A stretch of 64,000 bases of DNA, from assembly GCF_021390675.1 (NCBI RefSeq), contig NZ_JAJEJV010000004.1, positions 682,001-746,000 on the forward strand. Direction: 5' to 3'. Made by a program: the position numbers and the translations under genes. Below, piece after piece: positions 53,259 to 63,178 of this stretch; the first letter of the stretch is position 1; the number at the start of each line of letters is the position of its first letter. The notes under the pieces were generated by a model that made no database searches, was not told the DNA's origin, and saw nothing but the letters and a program-made list of their open reading frames with translations. This DNA comes from Dyella sp. 2HG41-7 (GTDB lineage: Bacteria; Pseudomonadota; Gammaproteobacteria; Xanthomonadales; Rhodanobacteraceae).

Positions 53259-54251
53259 TCACTTGACGACGTGTGCCATACCTTGCGGAGCATACCGCTC
53301 TCCGGCCACGGCTTCCGGCGGGAAAATGCGGTCGATCGATTCGAGCTCGTTCTTGTCCAGGCGCACCTTGAGCGCGCCGAGATTTTCATCCAGACGCGCG
53401 CTACGACGGGTGCCCGGAATCGGCACGATGTCGTCGCCTTGGGCCAGCACCCACGCCAAGGCCAGTTGCGCCGGCGTGCAGCCTTTTTCCGCAGCCAGCG
53501 TTTCCACTTGCTTCACCAACATCAGATTGCGCGCGAAATTTTCGCCCTGAAAACGCGGATTGGTGCGGCGGAAATCGTCATCGTCGAAATCTTCCGGCTT
53601 GGTGATGGCGCCGGTGAGAAAACCGCGGCCCAGCGGCGAATACGCGACGAACGCAATGCCGAGTTTGCGGCACATCGCTAACGATCCGTTTTCTTCCGGA
53701 TCGCGCGTCCACAATGAAAGCTCGCTCTGAAGCGCAGAGATCGGATGCACGGTGCTGGCGCGCTCGATGGTTTGCGCGGACGCTTCGGACAGGCCTAGAT
53801 AACGCACCTTGCCCGCCGTCACCAGTTCCGCCATCGCGCCGATGGTTTCTTCAATCGGCACGCTAGTATCTACGCGGTGCTGGTAATACAGGTCGATATG
53901 ATCGACGCCCAGTCGCTTCAGACTGCTGTCGCAACTGTTGCGCACGTATTCCGGCCGGCCGTTGACGCCGCGTTTGGTCGGGTCCGACGGATCGCGCATG
54001 ATGCCGAACTTGGTCGCGATAAACGCCTGGTCGCGACGCCCTTTGATGGCTTTGCCGACCAGTTCTTCGTTGATGTAAGGACCGTACATGTCGGCCGTGT
54101 CGAGCAAGGAGACGCCGAGGTCGAGCGCATGCTGAATCGTCGCGATGGATTCGGCGTCGTCGCGCGCGCCGTAAAAATCGCTCATACCCATGCATCCGAG
54201 ACCGATGGCGGAAACAATGGGGCCATTTTTGCCGAGCGTGCGTGTTTCCAT
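53259..54251 (-). CDS. Aldo/keto reductase
   Basis: A 330-residue protein of the AKR family. It shows LGLGCMGMS-type [12 protein letters not shown], the catalytic Tyr in [16 protein letters not shown], Lys in [11 protein letters not shown] and His in [15 protein letters not shown], then LGLSEASA and the cofactor-binding [14 protein letters not shown]. It reduces aldehydes or ketones with NADPH. It is followed by the RidA-family gene with a four-base gap, so the two form an operon; the true substrate is unknown. Confidence 0.9.
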   Translation of the reverse strand: METRTLGKNGPIVSAIGLGCMGMSDFYGARDDAESIATIQHALDLGVSLLDTADMYGPYINEELVGKAIKGRRDQAFIATKFGIMRDPSDPTKRGVNGRPEYVRNSCDSSLKRLGVDHIDLYYQHRVDTSVPIEETIGAMAELVTAGKVRYLGLSEASAQTIERASTVHPISALQSELSLWTRDPEENGSLAMCRKLGIAFVAYSPLGRGFLTGAITKPEDFDDDDFRRTNPRFQGENFARNLMLVKQVETLAAEKGCTPAQLALAWVLAQGDDIVPIPGTRRSARLDENLGALKVRLDKNELESIDRIFPPEAVAGERYAPQGMAHVVK

Positions 54252-54312
54252 GAAAATCTCGCGGGAGAGAGTGGGGACTATTTATTTTGAAATAGTCGCT
54301 GCATAAGCGAAG

Positions 54313-55062
54313 TCAACCCCGCGGCAGTCCGTGTTTTGCGATCAGGGTGCCCATCGTTTCGCAGGTCAGCGGCGCGCCCGCCGCCGCCAGCGCATCGCGT
54401 TGTTGCGCAAGCGGAATGCGCAGCATAGCGTCTTCCAGTCGCGCCAATTTCTGAAACGACGGCAACGCAAGCGTCCGTTCGACCAGCGACGCGGTGCGCG
54501 GCCATCGTGCGGGATCGACGACATAGCGCACGAACGAAGCGGTGCGGAAATAACAGGCAATGCTGATGTCGGCGATGGACAACGCGCCGAAGATAAAGCC
54601 GTCTTCCGGCAATTGCGTTTCCAGATAATCCAGCGCGGCGGGAATTTCCACGTCGCGCGCACGTTGCACGATGCTTTCATCGGCTTGTTCTTGAAACACG
54701 TGGCGACGAACGGCGACTTGATAGAACATCCGCCAGATCAACACATCCGCCAGATGCGTATCGGCGTATTCCTCCAGCCAGCGCGCCTTGGCGCGATCGG
54801 CCACGTCGACGGGATAAAGCGAGGGCGTGGGGTGCTTGTCTTCCAGATATTGGCAAATGACGGACGAGTCGTTGAGGATCAGGTCGCCGTCGATCAGCAC
54901 CGGGATGCGCCGCAACGGACTCAATCGGCTGAATTCGTCATTGCCGACGAAGGGTGCGATCGGGTCGACCTCATAGTCGAGCCCTTTCAACTCCAGGCAT
55001 ACCAAAGCCTTGCGTACATAGGGCGACACATAGTTGCCGATCACGGTTAGACGCATGGACAT
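54313..55062 (-). CDS. Glutathione S-transferase family protein
   Basis: A 249-residue protein with an N-terminal thioredoxin-like domain (LTVIGNYVSPYVRKALVCLELKG, SPLRRIPVLIDGDLILNDSSVICQYL, the SNAIL-like SSVICQYLE glutathione-binding region) and a helical C-terminal domain containing FGALSIADISIACYF. Family members conjugate or reduce with glutathione. GGAG lies eight bases before ATG 55062. It is near, but 61 bases from, the aldo-keto reductase gene and could share a detoxification role, which is an inference. Confidence 0.88.
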   Translation of the reverse strand: MSMRLTVIGNYVSPYVRKALVCLELKGLDYEVDPIAPFVGNDEFSRLSPLRRIPVLIDGDLILNDSSVICQYLEDKHPTPSLYPVDVADRAKARWLEEYADTHLADVLIWRMFYQVAVRRHVFQEQADESIVQRARDVEIPAALDYLETQLPEDGFIFGALSIADISIACYFRTASFVRYVVDPARWPRTASLVERTLALPSFQKLARLEDAMLRIPLAQQRDALAAAGAPLTCETMGTLIAKHGLPRG

Positions 55063-55269
55063 GATCAATCTCCGAATCAGGCGGCCACCAAGGGCGGCAC
55101 GGCGGTGGGGACGGCGCGCTACACAATAGAACGCCATGCTGCGTTCGCACAGTCTTGCAAGGACCTTTGGCAGGGGTGGCCGGGCGCGCCGGGCATTACG
55201 ATCAAAGGTTGTGACACGATTTTGGGGGAGGCCGCCGTCGCGGCCGCTCGTTTTTCATTGGGAGCAAAC

Positions 55270-57618
55270 ATGCATTCGATAAACGGCAGGTCGCGTCTTT
55301 ACGGCGCGCTGGTGTGCGGGCTGCTGGGCCTGGCATCGATTCCTGGCGGCGCGATGGCCGAAGGCCGCACGCTCACGGCGCAAGACTATGCGCAAGCTGA
55401 AAAGTACATGGTGTACAACACCATGCCGCTGGTGGATCACGCCGTGGTAATGGTGCATTGGATGGATGGCACGCACTTCTGGTACGTCGATCACGACGCC
55501 AAAGGCGACCATTACAAGCGTATGGACGCCACCAACGGCAAGGCCGAGCCGCTGTTCGACCAGGCGAAACTGGCTGCAGCGCTGACCAAGGCCGGCGACA
55601 AGAACGTCAAGGCCGACAAGCTCCACGTCATGGATTTTCGCGTCGCCGCCGACGGGCGCGACGACATTGTCGTAGGCGGCAAGCACTACTTGTGCGATCT
55701 GAAGAAAGCCGGCGATTGCCAGGACCAGGCCAAGCTGGTGAAAACCGGCAAGGAACCCGGCGTGTTGTCGCCCGATCGCAAGCAAGAAGCCTTTATCCGC
55801 AACTGGAACCTGTGGGTGCGCGACGTCGCCACCGGCAAGGAAACGCAGCTGACCACCGATGGTGTGGAAAATTTCGGCTACGCCACCGACAACGCTGGCT
55901 GGAAGCACTCTGACGAAGCGATTCTCGAATGGTCGCCGGACTCCAAGCAGATCGCGACGTTCCAACAGGATCAGCGCAAAGACGGCGACATGTACACGGT
56001 CACCACCAAGGTCGGCCACCCGGAATTGGAGGCGTGGAAATACCCCATGCCAGGCGATAAAGACATCACCATGATCGAGCGCGTGATCATCGATGTGCCC
56101 GCGCGCAAAGTCGTGCGTGTGAAGATGGATCCGGATCAACACCGCTCCAGCTTGTGCGACGACGTCAGCTGCGGCCGCAATGGCGGCTGGGACGATGTGA
56201 AGTGGGCGAAGGACGGCAAGACGCTCGCGTTCGTATCCACCTCGCGCGATCACAAGCACGAAACCTTCCGCATCGCCGATGCGAAAACCGGTGAAGTACG
56301 CACGGTGTTCCACGAAGACGTCGCCACGTATTACGAAAGCGGCAACGGCGAAGTGAACTGGCGTTACCTGCCCAATGCGAACGAAGCGATCTGGTTTAGC
56401 GAGCGCAACGATTGGGGCAATTTGTATCTCTACGATCTGAGCAACGGTCAGGTTAAGCACGCCGTCACCACGGGCGAAGGCAACGTCACCGAAGTGCTGA
56501 AGGTCGACGATAAAACGCGCACGGTGTGGTTCCGTGGCGTCGGTCGTACGCCGGGCGTCAATCCGTATTACCAGCAATTCTGGAAGGTGAGCCTGGACGG
56601 CGGTCAGCCGGTGCTGCTCTCGCCGGAATCGGCCGATCACACGATCACCATGTCCGACGACGGCAAATACTTCGTCGACAGTTACTCTACGGTCGACAAG
56701 CCGCCGGTTACGGTGCTGCGCGATGCGAACGACGGCCACACCATCGCCACCGTCGCCAAGACGGATATTTCGCGCCTGACCGCTACGGGTTGGCAGCCGC
56801 CGGAACAGATCGTGGTGAAGGCGCGCGACGGTAAAACCGATTTGTACGGATTGATGTACAAGCCCACGCATTTCGATGCGAGCAAGAAGTACCCGATCAT
56901 CGATTACATCTATCCGGGTCCGCAGACCGGATCGGTCGACAGCTTTGGTTTTGAGCTGGGATATGCCAACAATCAGTCGATGGCGGAGCTGGGCTTTATC
57001 GTCGTCGCCATCGACGGCATGGGCACGCCGTGGCGTTCGAAGACCTTCCACGACGTGTGGTACGGCAAGATGGGCGACAACACGTTGCCGGATCAAGTCG
57101 CCGCGATCAAAGAACTCGGCCAGCGCTATGCGTGGATCGACGTCAATCGCGTCGGTATCTGGGGTCACTCCGGCGGCGGCAATGCGACGGCGGATGCGCT
57201 ATTCAGCTATCCGGACTTCTTCAAAGTGGGTTGGGCTGAAAGCGGCAACCACGACAATCGCGAATACGAAGACGATTGGGGCGAAAAGTGGCAGGCGCTG
57301 TTGGTCACCAACAAAGACGGCACGACCAACTACGACAATCAGGCCAACCAAGACATCGCCAAGAACCTCAAAGGTCGCTTGATGCTGGTGCACGGCTCGA
57401 TCGACGACAACGTGCCGCCGTACAGCACCATGCTGGTGATCGATGCGTTGATCAAGGCCAACAAGAACTTCGACATGTTGCTTATCCCGAACGTGCATCA
57501 CGGCTATGCGGCGGCCACGCCGTACGCCACGCGTCGTCGCTGGGATTACTTCGTGACGAATCTGGCTGGCGATACCCCGCCGAACGAGTACGCGCTGAAG
57601 CCTTGGCCGTGGCGTTAA
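55270..57618 (+). CDS. Exported dipeptidyl-peptidase IV (S9 family)
   Basis: A 782-residue serine peptidase with a signal peptide (LYGALVCGLLGLASIPGGAMA), a beta-propeller N-terminal domain (repeated NLWVRDVATGKETQLT-type and EAILEWSPDSKQIATF strands) and a C-terminal alpha/beta hydrolase domain. The catalytic triad is visible: Ser634 in WGHSGGGNA, Asp712/713 in SIDDNVPPYS and His744 in NVHHGYAA. It cleaves X-Pro dipeptides from peptide N-termini. Close peptidase M61 and zinc-peptidase neighbours fit a peptide-scavenging lifestyle. ATG 55270 follows GGAGC. Confidence 0.94.
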   Translation: MHSINGRSRLYGALVCGLLGLASIPGGAMAEGRTLTAQDYAQAEKYMVYNTMPLVDHAVVMVHWMDGTHFWYVDHDAKGDHYKRMDATNGKAEPLFDQAKLAAALTKAGDKNVKADKLHVMDFRVAADGRDDIVVGGKHYLCDLKKAGDCQDQAKLVKTGKEPGVLSPDRKQEAFIRNWNLWVRDVATGKETQLTTDGVENFGYATDNAGWKHSDEAILEWSPDSKQIATFQQDQRKDGDMYTVTTKVGHPELEAWKYPMPGDKDITMIERVIIDVPARKVVRVKMDPDQHRSSLCDDVSCGRNGGWDDVKWAKDGKTLAFVSTSRDHKHETFRIADAKTGEVRTVFHEDVATYYESGNGEVNWRYLPNANEAIWFSERNDWGNLYLYDLSNGQVKHAVTTGEGNVTEVLKVDDKTRTVWFRGVGRTPGVNPYYQQFWKVSLDGGQPVLLSPESADHTITMSDDGKYFVDSYSTVDKPPVTVLRDANDGHTIATVAKTDISRLTATGWQPPEQIVVKARDGKTDLYGLMYKPTHFDASKKYPIIDYIYPGPQTGSVDSFGFELGYANNQSMAELGFIVVAIDGMGTPWRSKTFHDVWYGKMGDNTLPDQVAAIKELGQRYAWIDVNRVGIWGHSGGGNATADALFSYPDFFKVGWAESGNHDNREYEDDWGEKWQALLVTNKDGTTNYDNQANQDIAKNLKGRLMLVHGSIDDNVPPYSTMLVIDALIKANKNFDMLLIPNVHHGYAAATPYATRRRWDYFVTNLAGDTPPNEYALKPWPWR

Positions 57619-57622
57619 TCTG

Positions 57623-58588
57623 ATGGTCGCGAGCAGCAGGGCACGCGTTTTGGCGCTGCTGCTCGCAAGCTTGGCGCCTGCGTTACATGCGCAGGCGCCA
57701 TCCATCAGCACATCGTTTACCCGTTTCTGGTCTGACGCTGAAGGCAAGCCCTTCGAGCAACAGCAACAGGCCTGGGATCACGATATCGAAACGCCCCGTC
57801 GCGATATCTACGACGCGGTGGTTTGGGAAAAACAGCACGATCCCTACTGGCAGGCGCGCCGACAGATCTGGCTGCGTAGGCGGTTTACGCGATATCCCGC
57901 TTTGGCTGCGGATATCCCTGCAGAAGTTCGCTCATTGCAGGATGCGGTCGCGAAACAATCTGTGCGCTTCAAATCATTGTTTCCCGATGCCGATACGCAT
58001 CCACCGGTGACGATCCTGCTTGCGCCGAACTTCGATGCGAAGAGCGGCGTACTCGCCAACGGCAAACCGGTGTTGGCGTTCGCAGCGGACACCTTGCTGA
58101 TGGAACACGCCAATCTCGATATCGTGGTGCCGCACGAACTTTTTCATCTTTATCACGCGCAGCATGCCGGTATTCGCAACGATGGGGTGATGCCGGATGC
58201 GGAGCTCACGTTGCCGTTGTTCGAAGAAGGTTTGGCAACGTATGTCAGCGGATTGTTGGCTCCCGGGCACGCCGATGGCGAATTGTTGCTGCAGGACAAT
58301 CTGGGTCACATTCCTCAAGAAAAATTGCCCGAGATCGCGCAACGCTTTCTTGCGGACGCGCATGCCAAGGTCATCGACGTCCAGCATCCGGAGATGTTTT
58401 CGCGCTGGTTCAACGCAGCGCCGAAACCCTATCAATCCGGTGTGCCGAACCGCACGGGTTATTGGCTAGGCTTGCAGGTGATACGCCAATTGCGTCATCG
58501 CTATTCGTTGGTGGAGATCGCATCGTGGTCGCCGGCACAAGCGCAAACGCACACGCTCGACGCGCTGCGCGAGATGTCGGGTAAATAA
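57623..58588 (+). CDS. Exported putative zinc metallopeptidase (HELFH type)
   Basis: A 321-residue protein with a signal peptide (RVLALLLASLAPALHAQ). A zinc motif HELFHLYH (VVPHELFHLYHAQHAG) and a downstream Glu in LFEEGLATYVSGLL match the gluzincin layout of the DUF2268-type peptidases. The HEAFH/HELFH helix and glutamate suggest catalysis, but I cannot assign a known family with certainty. It begins four bases after the dipeptidyl-peptidase stop, so the two are co-transcribed. Function in peptide use is inferred from this. Confidence 0.72.
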   Translation: MVASSRARVLALLLASLAPALHAQAPSISTSFTRFWSDAEGKPFEQQQQAWDHDIETPRRDIYDAVVWEKQHDPYWQARRQIWLRRRFTRYPALAADIPAEVRSLQDAVAKQSVRFKSLFPDADTHPPVTILLAPNFDAKSGVLANGKPVLAFAADTLLMEHANLDIVVPHELFHLYHAQHAGIRNDGVMPDAELTLPLFEEGLATYVSGLLAPGHADGELLLQDNLGHIPQEKLPEIAQRFLADAHAKVIDVQHPEMFSRWFNAAPKPYQSGVPNRTGYWLGLQVIRQLRHRYSLVEIASWSPAQAQTHTLDALREMSGK

Positions 58589-58595
58589 GCCGCGT

Positions 58596-59813
58596 TCAAG
58601 CATTGCGTACGGCGACAACCGGTTGCACCGCCGCGGCGCGCAGCGCCGGACCCACGACGGCGAGTTGCCCGAGCAGCCACGATGCCAATGCGCCGGCCAG
58701 CAGATAAAGCGCAGGCAATCGCGGCAGTTCGTAGTGCGCCATCAGCACCAGATTCAGCGCATAGGCGAGCAGGCAGCCGGGCAGCACGCCGGCCGTGACG
58801 ATCAGGAAATTCTCGGTCTGGAAATAACGCAAGATGTCATGGCGGCTGGCGCCCACGGCTCTGCGAATACCAATGGAGCGCCTGCGTTGCTGCACCCAGA
58901 AACTCGCCAAGCCGGCAATGCCCAACGCGGTCACGAAAAGCAGGCACGTTGCGGCGGCAATCAGCAGCCCGATCATCGTACGGTCGTGGCGAAAGTAATC
59001 GGAGCGAAGTTGGGTAAAGGTCTGCGGATAGCGAAGGATGCGATCGCCATCGAGCCGATTCAGCGCATCCGCCGCTTGCTTGAGCACGCGTTCGCGATCT
59101 TGCGGCGCTGTGCGCAAGACATAGGTGATGCCGTTCGAATCCGGCAGCATCGGCAGCAGCGTCGCGAATTCGTTTTCGCCGTCGTCGCTCAATCGCGGTT
59201 GCAGCAGATGATCGACGACACCGACGATGCGCACCGGCTTTTCGGAAGGGTAAATCACCTTGCCGAGCGGATCCTGGCCAGGAAACAGTTTGTCGGCCAG
59301 CGCGCGGGTCACGATGGCGACGGATATGCGATCCAGGCCATTCCAGTCCTGCCCGCTGCCGACGGGTAGGTACTCGCTATCCAGAAAGTCTCGGCCCTCC
59401 ACCAGATGCAAGCCCAGTGTGGCGAGTTCGCCCGGCGTGCCGTTGTAAGCGGAGGCGATAGCGCGCGCGGGCGCATCGGGCACTAGCGAGATGCCGTTGC
59501 GCCAATCCATATGGCTGAAGGGCAGGGAGTCCACCGCCACCGCTGTTTTCACACCCGGTATTTGTCGTAGCGCCGCGACGTCGGCGTTATGTCGTGTCAG
59601 CGCCTGCGTCTGTTCTTTGAGATCCGTATTTTCGATCATCACCAGTTCGTCTTCGGCGACGCCGCTCGGCAAGCGCAGTTGCGCTACGCGATGCACGATC
59701 ATAAACGCCACATTGCAGACGATGGCGCAAGTCAGACCGACTTGAAGCGCGAGCAACAGCGCGGTGAGTTTATGCCGCGTAAGGCTCGCGATAAGGGGCG
59801 GAAGTTTGAACAT
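58596..59813 (-). CDS. FtsX-like ABC permease (second of pair)
   Basis: A 405-residue MacB/FtsX-type permease: an N-terminal membrane helix (ALLLALQVGLTCAIVCNVAF), a large periplasmic domain (VKTAVAVDSLPFSHMDW, LGLHLVEGRDFLDSEYLP, IVTRALADKLFPGQDPLG) and three C-terminal helices with RRRSIGIRRAVGASRHDILRYF. Such proteins form the membrane part of an ABC exporter or mechano-transmission system, but no ATP-binding subunit is adjacent. It follows the similar permease at 59821 by seven bases and converges on the zinc-peptidase gene. Confidence 0.88.
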   Translation of the reverse strand: MFKLPPLIASLTRHKLTALLLALQVGLTCAIVCNVAFMIVHRVAQLRLPSGVAEDELVMIENTDLKEQTQALTRHNADVAALRQIPGVKTAVAVDSLPFSHMDWRNGISLVPDAPARAIASAYNGTPGELATLGLHLVEGRDFLDSEYLPVGSGQDWNGLDRISVAIVTRALADKLFPGQDPLGKVIYPSEKPVRIVGVVDHLLQPRLSDDGENEFATLLPMLPDSNGITYVLRTAPQDRERVLKQAADALNRLDGDRILRYPQTFTQLRSDYFRHDRTMIGLLIAAATCLLFVTALGIAGLASFWVQQRRRSIGIRRAVGASRHDILRYFQTENFLIVTAGVLPGCLLAYALNLVLMAHYELPRLPALYLLAGALASWLLGQLAVVGPALRAAAVQPVVAVRNA

Positions 59814-59820
59814 GGCGACC

Positions 59821-61122
59821 TCACTGAGTTTTCATATGCAGAGCGGGCATCACGTTGCAGGCTCGCCACGCGGGCAGCAGCGCGGCAAGCACGCTGGCCA
59901 CAACGGCAAGCGCGAATGTGCCGAGCAGCATCGCGACATCCATATGCGCCAATTGCGCGTAGCCATCCGGTTGTCGGCGGATGCTCCATAAACCGAGTTC
60001 GGCGATAACCAACCCAAGCGCGCCGCCCGCGAAACCGACCACGGCCGATTCGATGCCAAGCTGCAGAAAGATGTCGCGCCGACGTGCGCCTAGTGCGCGG
60101 CGCACGCTGATTTCATTGCTGCGTCGAAGAAACTTGGCGAGCAACAAGGCGATGATGTTGACCATGCACACGCCGAGGAATGCGAGCGCAAGCCACAGTT
60201 GCATGCGCAGGTCGTCCGGAACCACGCGCTGATTGGCGAGCCAGTCCATCAAGCCGTAAAGCTGCGCATCGACGGGGCGGGGAAAGCGGCCGTGCGCCTT
60301 TTGATCGCGCCAATAGTCGTTGAGGTAAGTGCGATAAGCACGGACGTCGCTTGCGCTATCCAGCTGCACCCAGAACTGCAACCAAGTGCAGTGATCGCTG
60401 GTGCGTGCGTCGCCGTTGCTGCCCCAGCAGGCCATACGGCCGCCAGCGTCGAGTTTCAATTCCTGCGCCGTTTGCAAAGGCAGTAAGAACTGATCCGCGC
60501 GACCGAATGCGCGATCGTCGATTTGCGCGTAAAACGTGGGTTGCGGCTGCCAATTGCCCAATACGCCGATCACGCGAAAGTCGGTGTCTTTGAGGCGCAT
60601 CGTGCGGCCGACGGCGGGCGCCGTGCCGAACAGTTTGCGACGAAGCTCCTCGCTGATCACGATGACGCGCGCATGCGCTTGATCGTCCTGTGCCGTCCAG
60701 CCAGAGCCTTCGCGTAGCGGTACGCCAAACATGGGAAAGAAATCGGAGGTAACGAAATGTCCAAATTCGAAGAACGGATGCTCGGCGCTCTGCGCCGGAC
60801 GAATCGGTAAAACGCCCGCCACCATGGCGGCTTGCCGCTTTGCGCGCGCCGCTTTCAGAAGGTTCATCGCATCCACCCATGTCATATCGGCGTACGCGAT
60901 GTTGTTTTTCGATTTCTCGTGATCGAGTGGAAACGGATCGATCAAAGGCACAAACAACTGCCCACTGCGATCGGGTAACGGATCGCCCGACATCATGTGC
61001 ATAACAGTGATCATCGTCATGCTTGCGCCGATCCCCAGGCCGATCGCGGCAATCATCAACGCGGTGATGACTCGGCTGCGACGAAGGCTGTGAACGGCAA
61101 GCGTGAGGTAATACCCGAACAT
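59821..61122 (-). CDS. FtsX-like ABC permease (first of pair)
   Basis: A 433-residue permease of the same type: MFGYYLTLAVHSLRRSRVIT start, a membrane helix at ~14-38, a periplasmic domain (FVPLIDPFPLDHEKSKN, HFVTSDFFPMFGVPLREG, RVIVISEELRRKLFG, RTMRLKDTDFRVIGVLGNW) and three C-terminal helices with NEISVRRALGARRRDIFLQLG. GGAG lies eight bases before ATG 61122; a longer start at 61158 is less likely. The two permeases are probably a heterodimer. Their place after the BlaI/M56 genes suggests common regulation, but a hairpin (61219-61251) separates them. Confidence 0.88.
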   Translation of the reverse strand: MFGYYLTLAVHSLRRSRVITALMIAAIGLGIGASMTMITVMHMMSGDPLPDRSGQLFVPLIDPFPLDHEKSKNNIAYADMTWVDAMNLLKAARAKRQAAMVAGVLPIRPAQSAEHPFFEFGHFVTSDFFPMFGVPLREGSGWTAQDDQAHARVIVISEELRRKLFGTAPAVGRTMRLKDTDFRVIGVLGNWQPQPTFYAQIDDRAFGRADQFLLPLQTAQELKLDAGGRMACWGSNGDARTSDHCTWLQFWVQLDSASDVRAYRTYLNDYWRDQKAHGRFPRPVDAQLYGLMDWLANQRVVPDDLRMQLWLALAFLGVCMVNIIALLLAKFLRRSNEISVRRALGARRRDIFLQLGIESAVVGFAGGALGLVIAELGLWSIRRQPDGYAQLAHMDVAMLLGTFALAVVASVLAALLPAWRACNVMPALHMKTQ

Positions 61123-61218
61123 GACATCGCTCCGTGAAAGCGGGATAAAAAGACGCACGATCCCTGCCGCCCAGCAATGCGGGCGGTTGTCGGCTAGCTG
61201 CTTTGCGTGATGCGGGAG

Positions 61219-61251
61219 AAAGAGGTAAAGCCGATCGTGCTTTACCTCTTT
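61219..61251 (-). terminator. Hairpin after the M56 gene
   Basis: Perfect 12-base arms AAAGAGGTAAAG/CTTTACCTCTTT around a nine-base loop lie three bases after the M56 stop codon. The 3' arm is T-rich but no T tract follows. It could end or attenuate transcription before the permease pair. Confidence 0.65.
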
Positions 61252-61254
61252 GTC

Positions 61255-63177
61255 TTAAAGATGCGCGGGTTGCGCCAGGCCGCGCGCCTGCGCGTCTTTC
61301 ACAACTTCGTCCAGTTGTCGATCGGCCTCTTCCGTGGCGCGCTTTTGTTGCGCCGACATATCTTCCTGGCGCATGGAAAGATCGCGTTGCTGCTGTGACA
61401 GCGCTTCGCTCATTTGCTGAATTTTCTGATGCTCGCGATTGATCGCAGCTTGCTCGGCATCCATGCCCGCCATTTGGCCTTGCTCCAGAGCGGCTTGTTC
61501 CTGCCGATCCGAGGTAGCGGCGTTTTGCAGTGAAGCGCGTTGCGCGTCGAGGTTGGCGCGACGCGACGCGAGTTGCGCTTCGCGATCTGCCAGTGCGCCC
61601 TCTCGTGCGGCCAGTCCGGCTTGGCGACCCGCCAATTCGCCTTGCTTTCCTGCAAGTTCGCCCTGTGCGCGCGCTAGCTGATTGAGTGGCGCGTACGCTT
61701 CCTTGGCTTCGTGAATCAGTTTGGCGTCGCGCACGACATACGCCTTCTGGCCGTTGCGAATCCAGAGCATCGCATCGTTTTGCTTGCGCAGACGTTGTGC
61801 GTTGGCGACATCGATGTCGCTGCCGCTGATCATCACCGAGTCGCCATCGAACAGTGCAATGCCACGTGCCGCGTTTGCGTTGGTGTCGATGTCGATGTGG
61901 TGCGCGCCGCGTCCCGCGTCGTGAATGACCAGCGCATCGGGCGTAGGTGGTGTCGGCGGCGTTGGAGGCGTCGGCGGTGTGGCGGGCGTACGCGGTGTCG
62001 GCGGCGTGATGGGCGTCGGCGGCGTCACGGGTGTGGGCGGTGTGGCCGGTGTTGGCGGCGTGGCAGGCGTCGCAAACGACTGCGGCGTGGACGCGAACAC
62101 GAAAGCGGTTGTTGGCGGAGCCGTCGACTGCGATGCGGCATCGCCGGCGGTCACGCGATAAGGAAGAATGCCCACCGCAGCAATCGCCGCAACGAGCAGC
62201 CAACTGCGCACGCGCGGCGTGCCGTCGTTCACACTTTGCTGCAGCATGATCAATCGCCTCTTTAAATGGAGGAAGGTCGACGACGCGCCGGCAAGACTGG
62301 AATGCATCGGATCTACCACGCCCAGGCGCACCAGCAGATGCCCGTAGTGTTGGGGCGTTGCGTCGTGACGCTGCAGCACCTGCGCGTCGCACGCAGCTTC
62401 GCGGTACACCGCGTACTCGCGCATCGCCCACACGACCATCGGATGAAAAAAGAACAGGCGCTGCGCGACAGCGGGTATCCAGCCCAGCCACAAATCGCCG
62501 CGTCGGACATGCGCCAGCTCGTGCGCGATCGCCATCGACAATTCGTCCGACGACAACGTTTGTTCGGCGGGCAATAGCACGACGGGGCGCCAAAGACCGC
62601 TGACTTGCGGCGAGACGATCGCATCGGAGACACGCAGTGCCGGTATGCGACGCATGCCGAGCGCGCGCGCCTGATTCGAGTAAAGGGTCTGCAATGCGGC
62701 GCTTTCCGACGGTTTTGCTTCGCGCAGCAAGGCATGGCTTTCGAACCATTCCCGTGCGGTCAGCACGATCTGCAGCACGACAAAGGACAGCCACAGCAAC
62801 ACCAGCGCTTCCGACCACGACCACGCGGACGTCGCCACGTGCGACGCAGATGCGCTGCCGAACGCTGCCGTCGCGGACAGCGCGCGGGGAACGTAGGCAG
62901 GGTTGGTGGCGTGCACGTACTCGACGGCGACATGCGCCGAACTGTCCACGGCCACCGGTGCGGGCGTCAGCCATCGCAATTGCACCGGCGTTTTCACGGC
63001 CATGCCAAGCACGAGTTGCGCGGCGACGAGCCACCACAACATGCAACGAATCGAAGGCGCCAGCCGCGGCACGTAGCGCATCAACAACCACAATCCCGCG
63101 ATCAGCACGGTCGCTTGCGCCGTGGTCCAGATCAGGCGTGACAACAGCGTGTCGGCGAGAGGGATCAAGGTATCCAT
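61255..63177 (-). CDS. BlaR1-like M56 membrane peptidase (antirepressor)
   Basis: A 640-residue protein. Membrane helices lie near residues 12-32, 37-55 and 97-115; the gluzincin motif HELAH is near residue 218 (AIAHELAHVRRGDLWLG) with EACD downstream; and a fourth helix follows at about 310-326. The C-terminal part is not a penicillin-binding sensor: it has a Thr-Pro-rich repeat (about 376-414), a globular stretch and a long coiled coil rich in ALADREAQLASRR-type units (about 496-636). In BlaI-linked systems the peptidase destroys the repressor on signal. ATG 63177 has AAGGA upstream and lies one base after the blaI stop. Confidence 0.85.
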   Translation of the reverse strand: MDTLIPLADTLLSRLIWTTAQATVLIAGLWLLMRYVPRLAPSIRCMLWWLVAAQLVLGMAVKTPVQLRWLTPAPVAVDSSAHVAVEYVHATNPAYVPRALSATAAFGSASASHVATSAWSWSEALVLLWLSFVVLQIVLTAREWFESHALLREAKPSESAALQTLYSNQARALGMRRIPALRVSDAIVSPQVSGLWRPVVLLPAEQTLSSDELSMAIAHELAHVRRGDLWLGWIPAVAQRLFFFHPMVVWAMREYAVYREAACDAQVLQRHDATPQHYGHLLVRLGVVDPMHSSLAGASSTFLHLKRRLIMLQQSVNDGTPRVRSWLLVAAIAAVGILPYRVTAGDAASQSTAPPTTAFVFASTPQSFATPATPPTPATPPTPVTPPTPITPPTPRTPATPPTPPTPPTPPTPDALVIHDAGRGAHHIDIDTNANAARGIALFDGDSVMISGSDIDVANAQRLRKQNDAMLWIRNGQKAYVVRDAKLIHEAKEAYAPLNQLARAQGELAGKQGELAGRQAGLAAREGALADREAQLASRRANLDAQRASLQNAATSDRQEQAALEQGQMAGMDAEQAAINREHQKIQQMSEALSQQQRDLSMRQEDMSAQQKRATEEADRQLDEVVKDAQARGLAQPAHL

Positions 63178-63178
63178 A

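Noticed and set aside
60356-63091. Minus-strand open frame of 911 codons across the M56 and permease genes
   Set aside because: It overlaps two well-supported genes in another frame, is full of Arg/Ser/Ala runs typical of GC-rich shadow frames and has no recognisable domain.
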